Of a DNA stretch of 53,983 bases, positions 31,280 through 41,200 are shown one piece after another (the stretch's first letter is position 1; each line of letters opens with the position of its first letter). Made by a program: the position numbers and the translations under genes. The DNA lies in assembly GCF_001469165.1 (NCBI RefSeq), contig NZ_JABX01000042.1:1-53983 (forward strand), given 5' to 3'. Below the pieces are notes generated by a model. That model saw nothing but the letters and a program-made list of their open reading frames with translations, did no database searches and was not told the origin of the DNA. This DNA is from Thiohalocapsa sp. ML1. Its GTDB lineage: Bacteria > Pseudomonadota > Gammaproteobacteria > Chromatiales > Chromatiaceae.

Positions 31280-32017
31280 TTACCGCACCACATCCCACAC
31301 CAGCGCCGCCACCAGCGCCCAGAGCCCGAGCCGCAGCAGCCGCTGATAGTCCGCCGGCCGAATGCGCCGGCGCAGCCGAATGCCGAGCCACAGCGCCGCC
31401 AGCACCAGAGGCAGCAACCACAGCGTCTGGCCGATCAACGACAGGTCCAGCGCGCCGCGTGCCGCAAAGCCCGCAAGCTGCCCCGTCTTGCTGGTGACGA
31501 AGCTGAGATTGAAGGCGGCCACCATCAGCGTCGCCGGCATCCGCGTGTAGAGCGCGAAAATGATGATCACCGGCCCAAAGATGTTCACGACGCCGGCGAG
31601 CAGCCCCATGCCGAGCCCGAGCAGCGCGAGCCCCCAACGCGGAACCCTGCGTTCCCGTGCGACCCCGGGCAGCCGCTCCGCGAGCAGATAGGACGCCAGC
31701 ACCGCGCCCAGCAGCAGCCGAAACGGCTCCGGGTCCACCGTGAGCAGGATCTGCGTGCCCGTGAAGCTGCCGATGAACGTGAATACCGGGATCGGCCAGA
31801 AGCGCCGCAGCGCCTCGCCGCGCCCGGGCTCGCCGGCGATGCTGCCCAGGTTCGTAGCGATGGTGGGCAGGAGCGTGAGCTGAATCGCGGCCGGCAGGGC
31901 CATGCCCAGGGCGAGCAGCGGGGTTGCGAGCATCGGGAAGCCGAACCCGAACAGCCCGTGCACGAAGGCCGCGAGCGTCAGCACGGCCGGCACGTAGACG
32001 TCGGCCAGCTCAGGCAT
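31280..32017 (-). CDS. TauE/SafE family membrane permease
   Basis: The 245-residue polytopic protein has about eight hydrophobic helices and the family's paired glycine-rich motifs: AAFVHGLFGFGFPMLATPLL near the N-terminus and LLGLGMGLLAGVVNIFGPVI in the second half. TauE/SafE permeases move organosulfonates, sulfite or related anions across the inner membrane. The substrate here cannot be told, although sulfur-compound export would fit a sulfur-oxidising organism (inference). It is a single gene with no close operon partner. Confidence 0.88.
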   Translation of the reverse strand: MPELADVYVPAVLTLAAFVHGLFGFGFPMLATPLLALGMALPAAIQLTLLPTIATNLGSIAGEPGRGEALRRFWPIPVFTFIGSFTGTQILLTVDPEPFRLLLGAVLASYLLAERLPGVARERRVPRWGLALLGLGMGLLAGVVNIFGPVIIIFALYTRMPATLMVAAFNLSFVTSKTGQLAGFAARGALDLSLIGQTLWLLPLVLAALWLGIRLRRRIRPADYQRLLRLGLWALVAALVWDVVR

Positions 32018-32474
32018 CGTCAGCGCGCCGGCGGCGGGCCTGACTCAAGACGAGCACGGCTTCTGGGGTCGCGGCTTCTGGGGTCGGGTCATATCGATGG
32101 TGCATCGTGGCTGCCGGATCGCACGCTTTGGGCAATAATCTCATCGCTGTCAGTCTGCGGCGACAGTGGTTGCAGGAGCGACCGGGGCCCGCGTCGGGGC
32201 GCTGCCCTCGGGAACCGCCAGCGTCGGGGCGCCGACGGATGGCACCGGGAGCAGCCATGCTTGTCCAATGCGCCGAGCGGTCGCCCTGCACCCAGGTTGC
32301 GCTCGTCTCTTTCCCGATGGCGCGTTATCTGTAATCCTGCCCGCCTATTGCTGACGGAAACCCGGGGCGGTGTGGTGGAATGCACGACATCAACCTGACC
32401 CGCCCTGCGCAGTCGGCAGGCGAGCCGCCCGCCCCCGGGCGCCGCTGCATCAGCAGGACAGCCGCGGAGACAAC
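32018..32474. other. Intergenic region with 15-bp tandem repeat
   Basis: This divergent region between the TauE-like gene and the molybdenum hydroxylase has two copies of CGGCTTCTGGGGTCG (32057-32071 and 32072-32086) and the GC-rich motifs GCGTCGGGGCGCTGCC and GCGTCGGGGCGCCGAC around 32192-32235. No gene is supported. A promoter for the plus-strand operon must lie here but no clear boxes were identified. Confidence 0.6.
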
Positions 32475-32939
32475 ATGATCCTCCTCACCATCAACAACGA
32501 GCGGCGCGAGGTCGACGTCCCGGACGACACGCCGCTGCTTTGGGTCCTGCGGGACCACCTGGGGCTTACCGGCACCAAGTTCGGCTGCGGCATCGGCAGT
32601 TGCGGGTCCTGCGTCGTGCACCTGGACGGCGCCGCCGTCAACGCCTGCATCACGCCCGTGAGCGCGGCGGTGGACAAGGCGGTGGCGACCATCGAGGGGC
32701 TCAACAACGACATTGCGCGGGCGCTCCGCCAGGCGTGGATCGGCGTGCAGGTGCCCCAGTGCGGCTACTGCCAGTCCGGGCAGATCATGGCCGCCGCGGC
32801 GCTTCTGGTGCAGCACCCGCAGCCGACGGACGAGCAGATCACCGCCGCCATGGACCGCGTGCTCTGCCGTTGCGGCACCTACAACCGCGTGCGTCGGGCC
32901 ATCCATCGCGCCGCGCGCCCGACGTTGGAGGCCACCTGA
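32475..32939 (+). CDS. Molybdenum hydroxylase 2Fe-2S subunit (IorA-like)
   Basis: The 154-residue small subunit carries the two iron-sulfur clusters of the xanthine oxidase family. The plant-type cluster uses Cys38, Cys43, Cys46 and Cys58 (KFGCGIGSCGSCVVH), and the second uses Cys96, Cys99, Cys131 and Cys133 (PQCGYCQSGQ and CRCGTYNRVR). It transfers electrons from the molybdenum site. The gene is followed one base after its stop by the large subunit. Relatives include isoquinoline 1-oxidoreductase and membrane-linked aldehyde dehydrogenases, so the true substrate is unknown. Confidence 0.93.
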   Translation: MILLTINNERREVDVPDDTPLLWVLRDHLGLTGTKFGCGIGSCGSCVVHLDGAAVNACITPVSAAVDKAVATIEGLNNDIARALRQAWIGVQVPQCGYCQSGQIMAAAALLVQHPQPTDEQITAAMDRVLCRCGTYNRVRRAIHRAARPTLEAT

Positions 32940-32940
32940 G

Positions 32941-35082
32941 GTGGCGCGCCACATCGAGCTGGACCGGCGCAGCTTCCTGAAGGGCGTCGCCGTCGGCGGC
33001 GGCCTGCTGGTCGGCCTGCACCTGGGCCTGCCGACGCGGGCGGAGGGCGTCGCCGGGACCGTCGTGGAGCCGCAGTCGCCCTTTGCGCCGAACGCCTGGA
33101 TCCGCATCGAGCCCAGCGGCGGCATCGCCTTCATCGTCGCCCGCTCCGAGATGGGGCAAGGGGTGATGACGGCGCTGCCGATGCTGATCGCCGAGGAGCT
33201 CGGCGTCGGGCTGGATCAAATTACGGTGCGCTTCGCGTCGGCCGCGCCGGCCTATTTCAACAATCTCGTCGGCCAGCAGCTCACCGGCGGCAGCACCTCC
33301 GTGCGCGACGCCTGGACCAAGCTGCGCGAGGCCGGGGCGCTCGCGCGCTGGCTCTTGGTGCAGGTCGCCGCCGAGCGCTGGGGCGTGGCGGCCGATGGCT
33401 GCCGCGTCGAGCGCGGCGTCGTGATCCACCCGGACGGCGGCGAGCGGTTCCGCTTCGGCCAGCTCGCCACGGCCGCCGCCGCGGTGCCGATGCCGCCCGG
33501 CGTGTTTCTGAAAGAGCCGGATGAGTGGACGCTCATCGGCACCCCGGCACCGCGGCTCGACACGCCTGACAAGATCAATGGCCGTGCCCGCTATGGGATC
33601 GACATGCGGCTCACCGACATGGTGGTCGGCAGCATCGAGCGCTGCCCCGTGTTCGGCGGCGCGCTCAAGGGCTTCGACGCCGAGGGCGCCAAGGCCCTGC
33701 CCGGCGTTATCGCGGTGCTGCCGGTGAGCGCGGGCGTCGCGGTGGTCGCGAAGGGCGCCTATGCGGCGCTCGCCGGGCGCAAGGCGCTGCGCATCGAGTG
33801 GGACCTCGGGCCCAACGCAAGCCTGTCCAGCGCCGAGCTTCGCCGGCGTTTTGAGCAGCAGTTCGGCCAGCCTGGCGTGTCGGTGCGACGCGAGGGCGAC
33901 CCGGACGCCGCGTGGTCCCGCGCTGCGCGCACGCTGGAGGCGGTCTATGAGGTGCCGTTCCAGGCCCATGCCTGTATGGAGCCGATGAACTGCACCGCCG
34001 ACGTGCGCGCCGACGGCTGCGACATCTACGTGCCCACCCAGGCGCAGACCCGCACCCAGCGCATGGGCATGGACATCACCGGCCTCGGCGAGGAACAGGT
34101 GCGGGTGCACACGACCTTTCTCGGCGGCGGCTTCGGGCGCCGCGGCGAGGTGGACTTCGTGCGCGACGCGGTGGAGCTGTCCAAGGCGCTGAGACGCCCG
34201 GTGCAGGTGGTCTGGACCCGCGAGGACGACATCCGCCACGACTTCTATCGCCCCGCCGGGCTCAACCGGCTGCGCGGCGGGCTCGACGTGGACGGCCTGC
34301 CGATCCTGTGGAAGCACCACATCGTCTGCCCGTCCATCATGTCCCGGGTGCGCCCGGAGGCCGTTGTCGACGGCGTCGATCACACCTCCGTGGAGGGCGC
34401 CGCGAACCTGCCCTACGCGATCCCGAACATCGGCGTCGACTACAGCCTGGTAGACACGCCGGTACCGGTGGGTTTCTGGCGTGCCGTCGGCAGCTCGCAG
34501 AACGCCTGGATCACGGAGTGCTTCCTGGACGAGCTCGCCGCCGCCGGCGCGCAGGACCCGCTCGCGCTGCGCCGGCGGCTGCTGGCCGAGCAGCCGCGGC
34601 ACTTGGGCGTGCTCGAGTTCGCCGCCGCCCAGGCCGGCTGGGACACGCCCTGCGCCGCCGGGCGCTTTCGCGGCATCGCCGTCGCCGAGTCCTTCGGCAG
34701 CTTTGTCGCGCAGGTGGCCGAGGTGTCCGTCACCGAGGGGCAAGTGCGCGTGCATCGCGTCACCTGCGCTATCGACTGTGGCCTGGTCGTGAACCCGGAC
34801 ACGGTTCGCGCACAGATGGAGAGCTGCATCGTCTACGGCCTCACGGCGACGCTAAAGGGCGCCATCACGCTCGCGCAGGGGCGGGTCGAGCAGGGCAACT
34901 TCCACGACTTTCCACTGTTGCGCATGAGCGAGATGCCGGACATCAGTGTGCATATCGTGCCGTCCGCCGAGTCGCCCGGCGGCGTCGGCGAGCCGGGGCT
35001 GCCGCCCATCGCGCCCGCCGTCTGCAACGCTGTTTTTGCGGCCACCGGCGAGCCGGTGCGCAGCCTGCCGATCCGCCTCTGA
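32941..35082 (+). CDS. Molybdopterin-binding hydroxylase large subunit (IorB-like)
   Basis: The 713-residue subunit binds the molybdenum cofactor and hydroxylates its substrate. It starts at GTG 32941 and has a twin-arginine signal RRSFLKG (residues 9-15) followed by a hydrophobic stretch, so the folded enzyme is exported to the periplasm. Family motifs include SEMGQGVMTALPMLIAEELG, FLGGGFGRRGEVDFV, the substrate-region TPVPVGFWRAVGSSQNAWIT, and GGVGEPGLPPIAPAVCNAVF with the catalytic Glu. This architecture (no FAD subunit) matches isoquinoline-type or periplasmic aldehyde oxidoreductases using cytochrome acceptors. The maturation factor gene xdhC follows. Confidence 0.92.
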   Translation: MARHIELDRRSFLKGVAVGGGLLVGLHLGLPTRAEGVAGTVVEPQSPFAPNAWIRIEPSGGIAFIVARSEMGQGVMTALPMLIAEELGVGLDQITVRFASAAPAYFNNLVGQQLTGGSTSVRDAWTKLREAGALARWLLVQVAAERWGVAADGCRVERGVVIHPDGGERFRFGQLATAAAAVPMPPGVFLKEPDEWTLIGTPAPRLDTPDKINGRARYGIDMRLTDMVVGSIERCPVFGGALKGFDAEGAKALPGVIAVLPVSAGVAVVAKGAYAALAGRKALRIEWDLGPNASLSSAELRRRFEQQFGQPGVSVRREGDPDAAWSRAARTLEAVYEVPFQAHACMEPMNCTADVRADGCDIYVPTQAQTRTQRMGMDITGLGEEQVRVHTTFLGGGFGRRGEVDFVRDAVELSKALRRPVQVVWTREDDIRHDFYRPAGLNRLRGGLDVDGLPILWKHHIVCPSIMSRVRPEAVVDGVDHTSVEGAANLPYAIPNIGVDYSLVDTPVPVGFWRAVGSSQNAWITECFLDELAAAGAQDPLALRRRLLAEQPRHLGVLEFAAAQAGWDTPCAAGRFRGIAVAESFGSFVAQVAEVSVTEGQVRVHRVTCAIDCGLVVNPDTVRAQMESCIVYGLTATLKGAITLAQGRVEQGNFHDFPLLRMSEMPDISVHIVPSAESPGGVGEPGLPPIAPAVCNAVFAATGEPVRSLPIRL

Positions 35083-35096
35083 GCGGCCGCAACCGC

Positions 35097-36155
35097 GTGC
35101 AGGTGGCCGCGCTGCAGACCGTTCCAGTAGGCGCGTCGGAGCCTGCGAGCGACGACGAGCTGCTGCTCGCGGCAGTGCTCGCGCTCGCCGGGCGCCCCGG
35201 CTGGCTGTTCACGGTGGCGGCCACCTGGGGCGCGTCGCCCCGACCCCCCGGCGCGCTGCTGCTCATCGACGCGGACGGCCGCGAGACCGGCTCGGTCTCC
35301 GGGGGTTGCGTGGAGGCCGACCTGGTGCGGCGCGTGCAGGCAGGCGACTTCGACGGCGAGGCGCTGCCGAGGCTGATCAGCTACGGCGTCGATGCCGAGG
35401 ACGCGCGGCGCTTCGGCATCCCCTGCGGCGGCCGGCTCGACTTGCTGGTCGAGCGCGTCGACGACCCGGCCCCCTGGCAATTGCTGCACCAGCGCGTCGC
35501 CGCCCGCGGCAGCCTGCGCCGGCGGGTCTGCCTCGCCACCGGGGAGGCGAGCCTGCACCCGGTTGATCCAAAGCGGCCAGACACGGCAGGCTTCCGCTTC
35601 GACGGCAGCACCGCCGAGCGCTGCTTCGGCCCGCAACTGCGACTCCTGATCATCGGCGCCGTGCACATCGCCCGGCATCTGGTGCCCATGGCCCGCGCGC
35701 TCGGCTACCGCGTCATCGTCTGCGACCCGCGCCGGGAGCGCCTCGCCGACCTCGCCGCGCTCGGCGCCGAGCTCGACCCACGCATGCCGGACGACTGCGT
35801 CCGCGCACTCGCCGACGACCGCGACAGCGCCGTCGTGGCACTGACCCACGACCCCAGGCTCGACGACATGGCGCTGCTGGAGGCGCTGACCTCAAGCGCC
35901 TTCTACGTCGGCGCCTTGGGCTCCCGCCGCACCCAGCAGGCCAGAAAAGAGCGACTGATGACGCTCGGCGTTACCCCCGAGCAGGCCGAGCGCCTCCACG
36001 GACCCGTCGGCCTCCCCCTCGGCGGTCGCACTCCCGCCGAGATCGCCGTCGCCATTGCGGCGGAGCTGGTGGCGGTGCGCTGCGCGCGGGTTGGACAAGT
36101 GCGTCGTTGGATGCCGAGCGGGACCAGCGAATCCGCGGAGAACACCTGGGTGTAA
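35097..36155 (+). CDS. XdhC/CoxI family molybdenum cofactor maturation factor
   Basis: XdhC-type proteins bind the molybdenum cofactor, help its sulfuration and insert it into hydroxylases. The 352-residue product (GTG 35097) has an N-terminal XdhC/CoxI domain (LLIDADGRETGSVSGGCVEA) and a C-terminal Rossmann-like XdhC domain (LRLLIIGAVHIARHLVPMAR, then FYVGALGSRRTQQARKERLM and PVGLPLGGRTPAEIAVAIAA). It starts 14 bases after the large subunit and so belongs to this three-gene operon. The start could also be the GTG at 35103. Confidence 0.9.
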   Translation: MQVAALQTVPVGASEPASDDELLLAAVLALAGRPGWLFTVAATWGASPRPPGALLLIDADGRETGSVSGGCVEADLVRRVQAGDFDGEALPRLISYGVDAEDARRFGIPCGGRLDLLVERVDDPAPWQLLHQRVAARGSLRRRVCLATGEASLHPVDPKRPDTAGFRFDGSTAERCFGPQLRLLIIGAVHIARHLVPMARALGYRVIVCDPRRERLADLAALGAELDPRMPDDCVRALADDRDSAVVALTHDPRLDDMALLEALTSSAFYVGALGSRRTQQARKERLMTLGVTPEQAERLHGPVGLPLGGRTPAEIAVAIAAELVAVRCARVGQVRRWMPSGTSESAENTWV

Positions 36156-36337
36156 CGGAGAGCGACGACATGCGCCACGGATACCGACGCGAAAACGAAT
36201 CGTCATCTTCTTGCAAACCCTCGGTGCTAGCATCGGCCCGACTACCGCTGTGCCGTCGGGCGCCTGGCCGGGTTCGAGCCCGGGCGCTTGCCCGCAGCGG
36301 CATCTCGCGTGAGAAACCCGCCCCAGGTGACGCAAGC

Positions 36338-37258
36338 ATGAACGACGTAAACAACGACGCGGATATCAAGGATTGGCTGGAGGCCGAGCTTGAGGACGCG
36401 CTGGATGAGGACTACGAGCTTGAGATTTCCGAGCCGGCGCTGTCGATGGAGCTGCGCAAGATCTACAAGCGCAGGCGTCCGTCCGGCATCGACCGCAAGA
36501 CCTACTTCCGCGCCCTGCTGAGGCTGCAGGCGGAGCTGATCAAGCTGCAGGATTGGGTGCAGGCCAAAGGCGAGAAGGTCCTGGTGATCTTCGAGGGCCG
36601 CGATTCGGCCGGCAAAGGCGGCGTCATCAAGCGCATCACGCAGCGGCTGAATCCGCGCGTGGTCCGGGTGGTCGCATTGCCGGCGCCGAGCGACCGGGAG
36701 AAGACCCAGTGGTATTTCCAGCGCTACGTGCCGCATCTGCCGGCGGGCGGCGAGATCGTGCTGTTCGATCGCTCCTGGTACAACCGCTCCGGCGTCGAGC
36801 GCGTCATGGAGTTCGCGAGCGCTGCGCAGGTGGAGCAGTTCTTTCAGGACGTGCCGGAGTTCGAGCGCATGCTGGTGCGCTCGGGCATCCGCGTCATCAA
36901 GTACTGGTTCTCGATTACGGACGAGGAGCAGCAGTTAAGGTTCTTGATGCGCATCCATGACCCACTCAAGCAGTGGAAGCTGAGCCCGATGGACCTGCAA
37001 TCCCGCGTCCGCTGGGAGGATTACACCAAGGCCAAGGAGGAGACCTTCGCCCGCACGAATATCCCGGAGGCGCCTTGGTACATCGTCGAGGGCAATGACA
37101 AGAAGCGCGCACGGCTAAACTGCATTCACCACCTGCTGGACCAAATCCCTTACCACGACATCCCGCAGGAAACCATCGCGCTGCCCGAGCGCATCTTCAA
37201 CCCGGACTACGACCGGGCGACGCTGCCGGAAGAACTCTACGTGCCCTCTCGCTACTGA
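36338..37258 (+). CDS. ppk2: Polyphosphate kinase 2
   Basis: PPK2 enzymes transfer phosphate between polyphosphate and nucleoside di- or monophosphates. The 306-residue protein has Walker A GRDSAGKGG (residues 87-95), Walker B IVLFDRSWYNRSGVERVMEF, and the lid region IRVIKYWFSITDEEQQLRFL, with the single-domain class I length of about 300. The ATG at 36338 gives the acidic N-terminus (NNDADIKDWLEAELEDALDE) usual for the group. The gene is alone on its transcript; the 180 bases upstream have no supported gene. It would use or store energy as GTP/ATP. Confidence 0.95.
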   Translation: MNDVNNDADIKDWLEAELEDALDEDYELEISEPALSMELRKIYKRRRPSGIDRKTYFRALLRLQAELIKLQDWVQAKGEKVLVIFEGRDSAGKGGVIKRITQRLNPRVVRVVALPAPSDREKTQWYFQRYVPHLPAGGEIVLFDRSWYNRSGVERVMEFASAAQVEQFFQDVPEFERMLVRSGIRVIKYWFSITDEEQQLRFLMRIHDPLKQWKLSPMDLQSRVRWEDYTKAKEETFARTNIPEAPWYIVEGNDKKRARLNCIHHLLDQIPYHDIPQETIALPERIFNPDYDRATLPEELYVPSRY

Positions 37259-37396
37259 GCCGCGCGTTCGGGCCGCCGCTGGCCCTGCGGCGGTAGCCCC
37301 GCCGCCTTGGCTGCGGCGACGCCGTTTGTTGCATCGGAAAAGGTCAGCTCTCGTCGCGGGCCTCGTCGCGGGCCTCGTTTGGTTCGGTCGGGCCCC

Positions 37397-37939
37397 TCAG
37401 CGGGTGCGGACGTAGAGCTGCGTGATCCAAACGGCGCCGTCGGCATCGCGCACGATACCGACGCCGGTGCTGCCGTAGTCGCCGACGATGTTCTTGCGGT
37501 GTCCGGGGCTGCCCAGCCAACCCGAAACGGCCTGCTCGGCCGGGTCGGCGTGGCCCTGATTCATTGCGACGTTCTCCGCGGCGGCGCGGAACGCCTTCAC
37601 CGCCTCCTGCAGGGCCTTGAAACGGCCTTCGAATCCCCGATGGCTGATCGCGCCTCGGTCGGCCATATCGCGGCTGTGCCCGCGCGCGATCTCTGTGATG
37701 GCCGGCGCTGATATCAGGCGCGGGAGGCCTTGTTCGTCGCGATACTCGTTGACGAGACCGAGCACCTGCTGTTCGATGCGGGGCACCTGTTCGGGCTCCG
37801 CGGCGGTTGCCGGCAGGGCGCCGAGGCCGGCGATGAGCGTCAGTGCGGGCCAGATCCAGAGTGCCGGTAGCGCATCGCGCGCAGGTTTCCACGCGGCGGC
37901 GTGTCGGTGCATCAGGAGCTCGGCGTGTCGGCTCAGCAT
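37397..37939 (-). CDS. CAP-domain (SCP/PR1) secreted protein
   Basis: The 180-residue protein has an N-terminal signal (hydrophobic LWIWPALTLIAGLGALPATA) and a CAP fold: QQVLGLVNEYRDEQGLPRLI, then EIARGHSRDMADRGAISHRG, AAENVAMNQGHADPAEQAVS and GWLGSPGHRKNIVGDYGSTG, and a final strand VWITQLYVRTR. The His and Glu residues that line the CAP cavity are present (SHRGF, AENVA, SPGHRKN). Bacterial members are secreted or periplasmic and of unclear role. The start may instead be Met10. Confidence 0.88.
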   Translation of the reverse strand: MLSRHAELLMHRHAAAWKPARDALPALWIWPALTLIAGLGALPATAAEPEQVPRIEQQVLGLVNEYRDEQGLPRLISAPAITEIARGHSRDMADRGAISHRGFEGRFKALQEAVKAFRAAAENVAMNQGHADPAEQAVSGWLGSPGHRKNIVGDYGSTGVGIVRDADGAVWITQLYVRTR

Positions 37940-37955
37940 GTCATGGCACCGTAAC

Positions 37956-38015
37956 GAAGGGCCGAGGGCCGAGGAAGCGCTTCCTTGGCCCTCGGTCCTT
38001 GGCCCTCGGCCCTTC
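37956..38015. repeat. Long inverted repeat upstream of oxidoreductase gene
   Basis: Perfect 15-bp arms GAAGGGCCGAGGGCC (37956-37970) and GGCCCTCGGCCCTTC (38001-38015) enclose a further palindrome GGAAGCGCTTCC. It lies between the divergent CAP-domain gene and the 1332-residue oxidoreductase gene (38245). The interval 37940-38244 has no supported gene. It could be a cruciform-forming intergenic repeat. Confidence 0.8.
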
Positions 38016-38244
38016 TTCCCCGCTGTTTCGTTGTGCGAATTGACTCATCTGCAAGCATTTTGCGCCGCCCTCAAGAATTGTAGGCAGGTGAGATGCGCCC
38101 GCAGCGCAAGGGTGCGGGTGGCTCCGAGCTTAAACCCCAGCAATCCATGCGCCAATCGCGACGCCGGCAAACCTCGCGCCACACGTGGTTGCCCGTCGCT
38201 GCCCGCCACCGCGGTCGTCCATCCGCCTCAGTTAGACTGACGCA

Positions 38245-41200
38245 ATGCAGCAAAGTAAGAGCCTCCCTATGTCCGCCATCGCCCATACTCGCGGCCATTC
38301 CACGCCTACCGCCGATCACCCGCCAAGACTGAGCCCGGGGCGGCTTGCCCCGGTACCCCAAGAGCAGCACCAGGGCTTGCCGACCGCGCGGCTGCGCGAG
38401 ATCCCCTACAACTACACGTCGTTCTCCGACCGCGAGATCGTTATCCGCTTCCTCGGCGAGGACAACTGGCGGCTCATCGAGGATCTGCGCGGTACCCGGC
38501 GCACCGGGCGCTCGGCGCGCATGCTGTTCGAGGTCCTCGGCGACATGTGGGTGGTCACGCGCAACCCGTACCTCCAGGACGACCTGCTGGAGGATGTTCG
38601 GCGCCGCAACCTGCTCATCGAGGCGCTGATGCATCGGCTCGATCAGTTCGAGCAGCGGCTGAACGACAACGCCAAGGCGGCGAACCTGCTGGCCGCCGCG
38701 CGCGCCGCCGTCGAGCGCTTCGCCGCCGGGTTCGAGCACGACCGTGCGCTGCGCCGGCGCATCCGCCAGCGCTTGGCCAGCATCACGCGCAAGGACAACA
38801 TCAACTTCGGCGGCCTCGCCCGCGTCGCGCACAGCACCGATGCCACGGACTGGCGCGTCGAGATGCCCTTCGTCGTCATCACGCCGGATACCGAGGACGA
38901 GGTCGCGCCCATCGTCGCGGCCTGCATCGACTGCGGCCTGCCCATCATCCCGCGCGGCGGCGGCACCGGCTACACGGGCTCCGCGGTGCCGCTGGACGCC
39001 CGCACCGCGGTCATCAACACCGAGAAGCTGGAGTCCCTGTCCGGCGTCGAGCACATGGACCTGCCCGGCAGCCGCGGCCGCGCCGGCCCTGCCAACGTGC
39101 CGACGGTGCGCGCCGGCGCCGGCGTCGTCACGCGGCGGGTCTCGGACCTCGCCGATGCCAACGGCCTGGCCTTTGCCGTGGACCCGACCTCCCAGGACGC
39201 CTCCTGCATCGGCGGCAACGTCGCGATGAACGCCGGCGGCAAGAAGGCCGTGCTCTGGGGCACGGCGCTCGACAATCTGGTGTCGTGGCGCATGGTGACG
39301 CCGGACGCGGACTGGCTCTTGGTGGAGCGCCTCGACCATAACCTCGGCAAGATCCACGACGCCGAGACGGTGCGCTTTCGCATCACCCGCTTTGCCGCCG
39401 ACGGCAAGACGCCGCAGTCCGCCCCGGAGCTGCTGGAGATGCCGGGCAGCGCCTTCCGCAAGCTCGGCCTCGGCAAGGACGTGACGGACAAGTGCCTGTC
39501 CGGCCTGCCCGGCGTGCAGAAGGAGGGCTGCGACGGGCTGATCACGTCTGCCCGCTTCGTGCTGCACCGCATGCCGGCGCACGTGCGCACCGTCTGCCTG
39601 GAGTTCTTCGGCACCGACTTGGACCGCGCCGTGCCGGCCATCGTCGAGGTGAAGGACTATGTCGATGCCCATCCGGACGTGCAGATCGCCGGCCTTGAGC
39701 ACCTGGACGAGCGCTACGTGCGCGCCGTCAGCTACTCCACCAAGGCCAACCGCCGCGAGCTGCCGAAGATGGTGCTGATCGCCGATCTGGTGTCCGACGA
39801 CGAGGAGGCGGTCAGCTTTGTCACCGACGCCGTGATCCGGCTCGCCAATGCCCGCGACGGCGAGGGCTTTGTTGCCGTGAGCCCGGAGGCCCGCAAGCGC
39901 TTCTGGCTGGACCGCGCCCGCACCGCGGCCATCTCGCGCCACACCAACGCCTTCAAGATCAACGAGGACGTCGTCATCCCGCTCGACAAGCTCGGCGCCT
40001 ACAGCCGCGGCATCGAGCGCATCAACATCGAGCAGTCCATCGCCAACAAGGACGCCATCCTCGCCGCGGTGCTGGACTACCTGAACGGTCCGCTCGACGA
40101 GGCCAGGCCCGCCGGCACCTACGACTCCGACGCCTCCGTCGAGGCCCGACAGATTCTCGATGCCAAGCGCGCCGCCGCCGTCGAGCTGGTCGAGCTGGCC
40201 CGCAACCGCTGGCACGCCATCCGGGAGCTGCTCGATGAGCCCGCCATCGAGCACCTGGACCTGCTGCGCGAGCCCGAGCGGCAGCTCGTCGCGGCGAAGG
40301 ACACGCTGCTCGACCTCATGCTCCGGCGCGACCTGCGCCAGAGCTGGCGCAAGGAGGTCGCCCGGCGCTTGGACGAGATCTTCGCCGGCCAGGACTTAGG
40401 CCCGGTGCGCGAGCGCATCGCCGAGATCCACAGCAAGGTCCGCGACTCGCGCCTGTTCGTCGCGCTGCACATGCACGCCGGCGACGGCAACGTGCACACC
40501 AACATCCCGGTGCATTCGGACAACTACGCGATGCTGCGCGAAGCCGACCGCATCGTGGACCGCATCATGCACCTCGCGACCGACTTGGGCGGCGTCATCT
40601 CCGGCGAGCACGGCATCGGGCTCACCAAGATCGGCTATCTGGAGCCCGAAAAGATCGATGCCTTCGCGCGCTACAAACAGCAAATCGACCCCAACAACCG
40701 CTTCAACCCCGGCAAGCTCGCCGCCGGCTCGGGCCTGGACGGCGCCTACACGCCGTCGCTGCGCCTGGTGCAGCAGGAGGCCATCATCCTGGAGGAGACC
40801 GAGCTCGGCGCGCTCAACGACGACATCAAGCATTGTCTGCGCTGCGGCAAGTGCAAGCCCAAGTGCATGACCCACGTGCCGCGGGCCAATCTCGACTATT
40901 CGCCGCGCAACAAGATCCTCGGCACTGGACTCATCATCGAGGCCTTCCTGTACGAGGAGCAGACCCGCCGCGGCCTCTCCGAGCGTCATTTCGACGAGAT
41001 GAACGACGTGGCGGACCACTGCACCGTCTGCCACAAGTGCCTCAACCCGTGCCCCGTCGATATCGACTTCGGCGATGTGACCATGCGCATGCGCCGCATC
41101 CTGGTGGATCGGCACAAGAAGCGCACCAGCCCCGGCGCCGCGGCGGCCATGCGCTTTCTGAACGTGCAGAGCCCGCGGGCGATCCACGTCATGCGCAAGG

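Noticed and set aside
38071-40254. Minus-strand frames opposite the FAD oxidoreductase (also 40396-42366)
   Set aside because: The opposite strand encodes a continuous, motif-rich oxidoreductase; these frames are composition artefacts.
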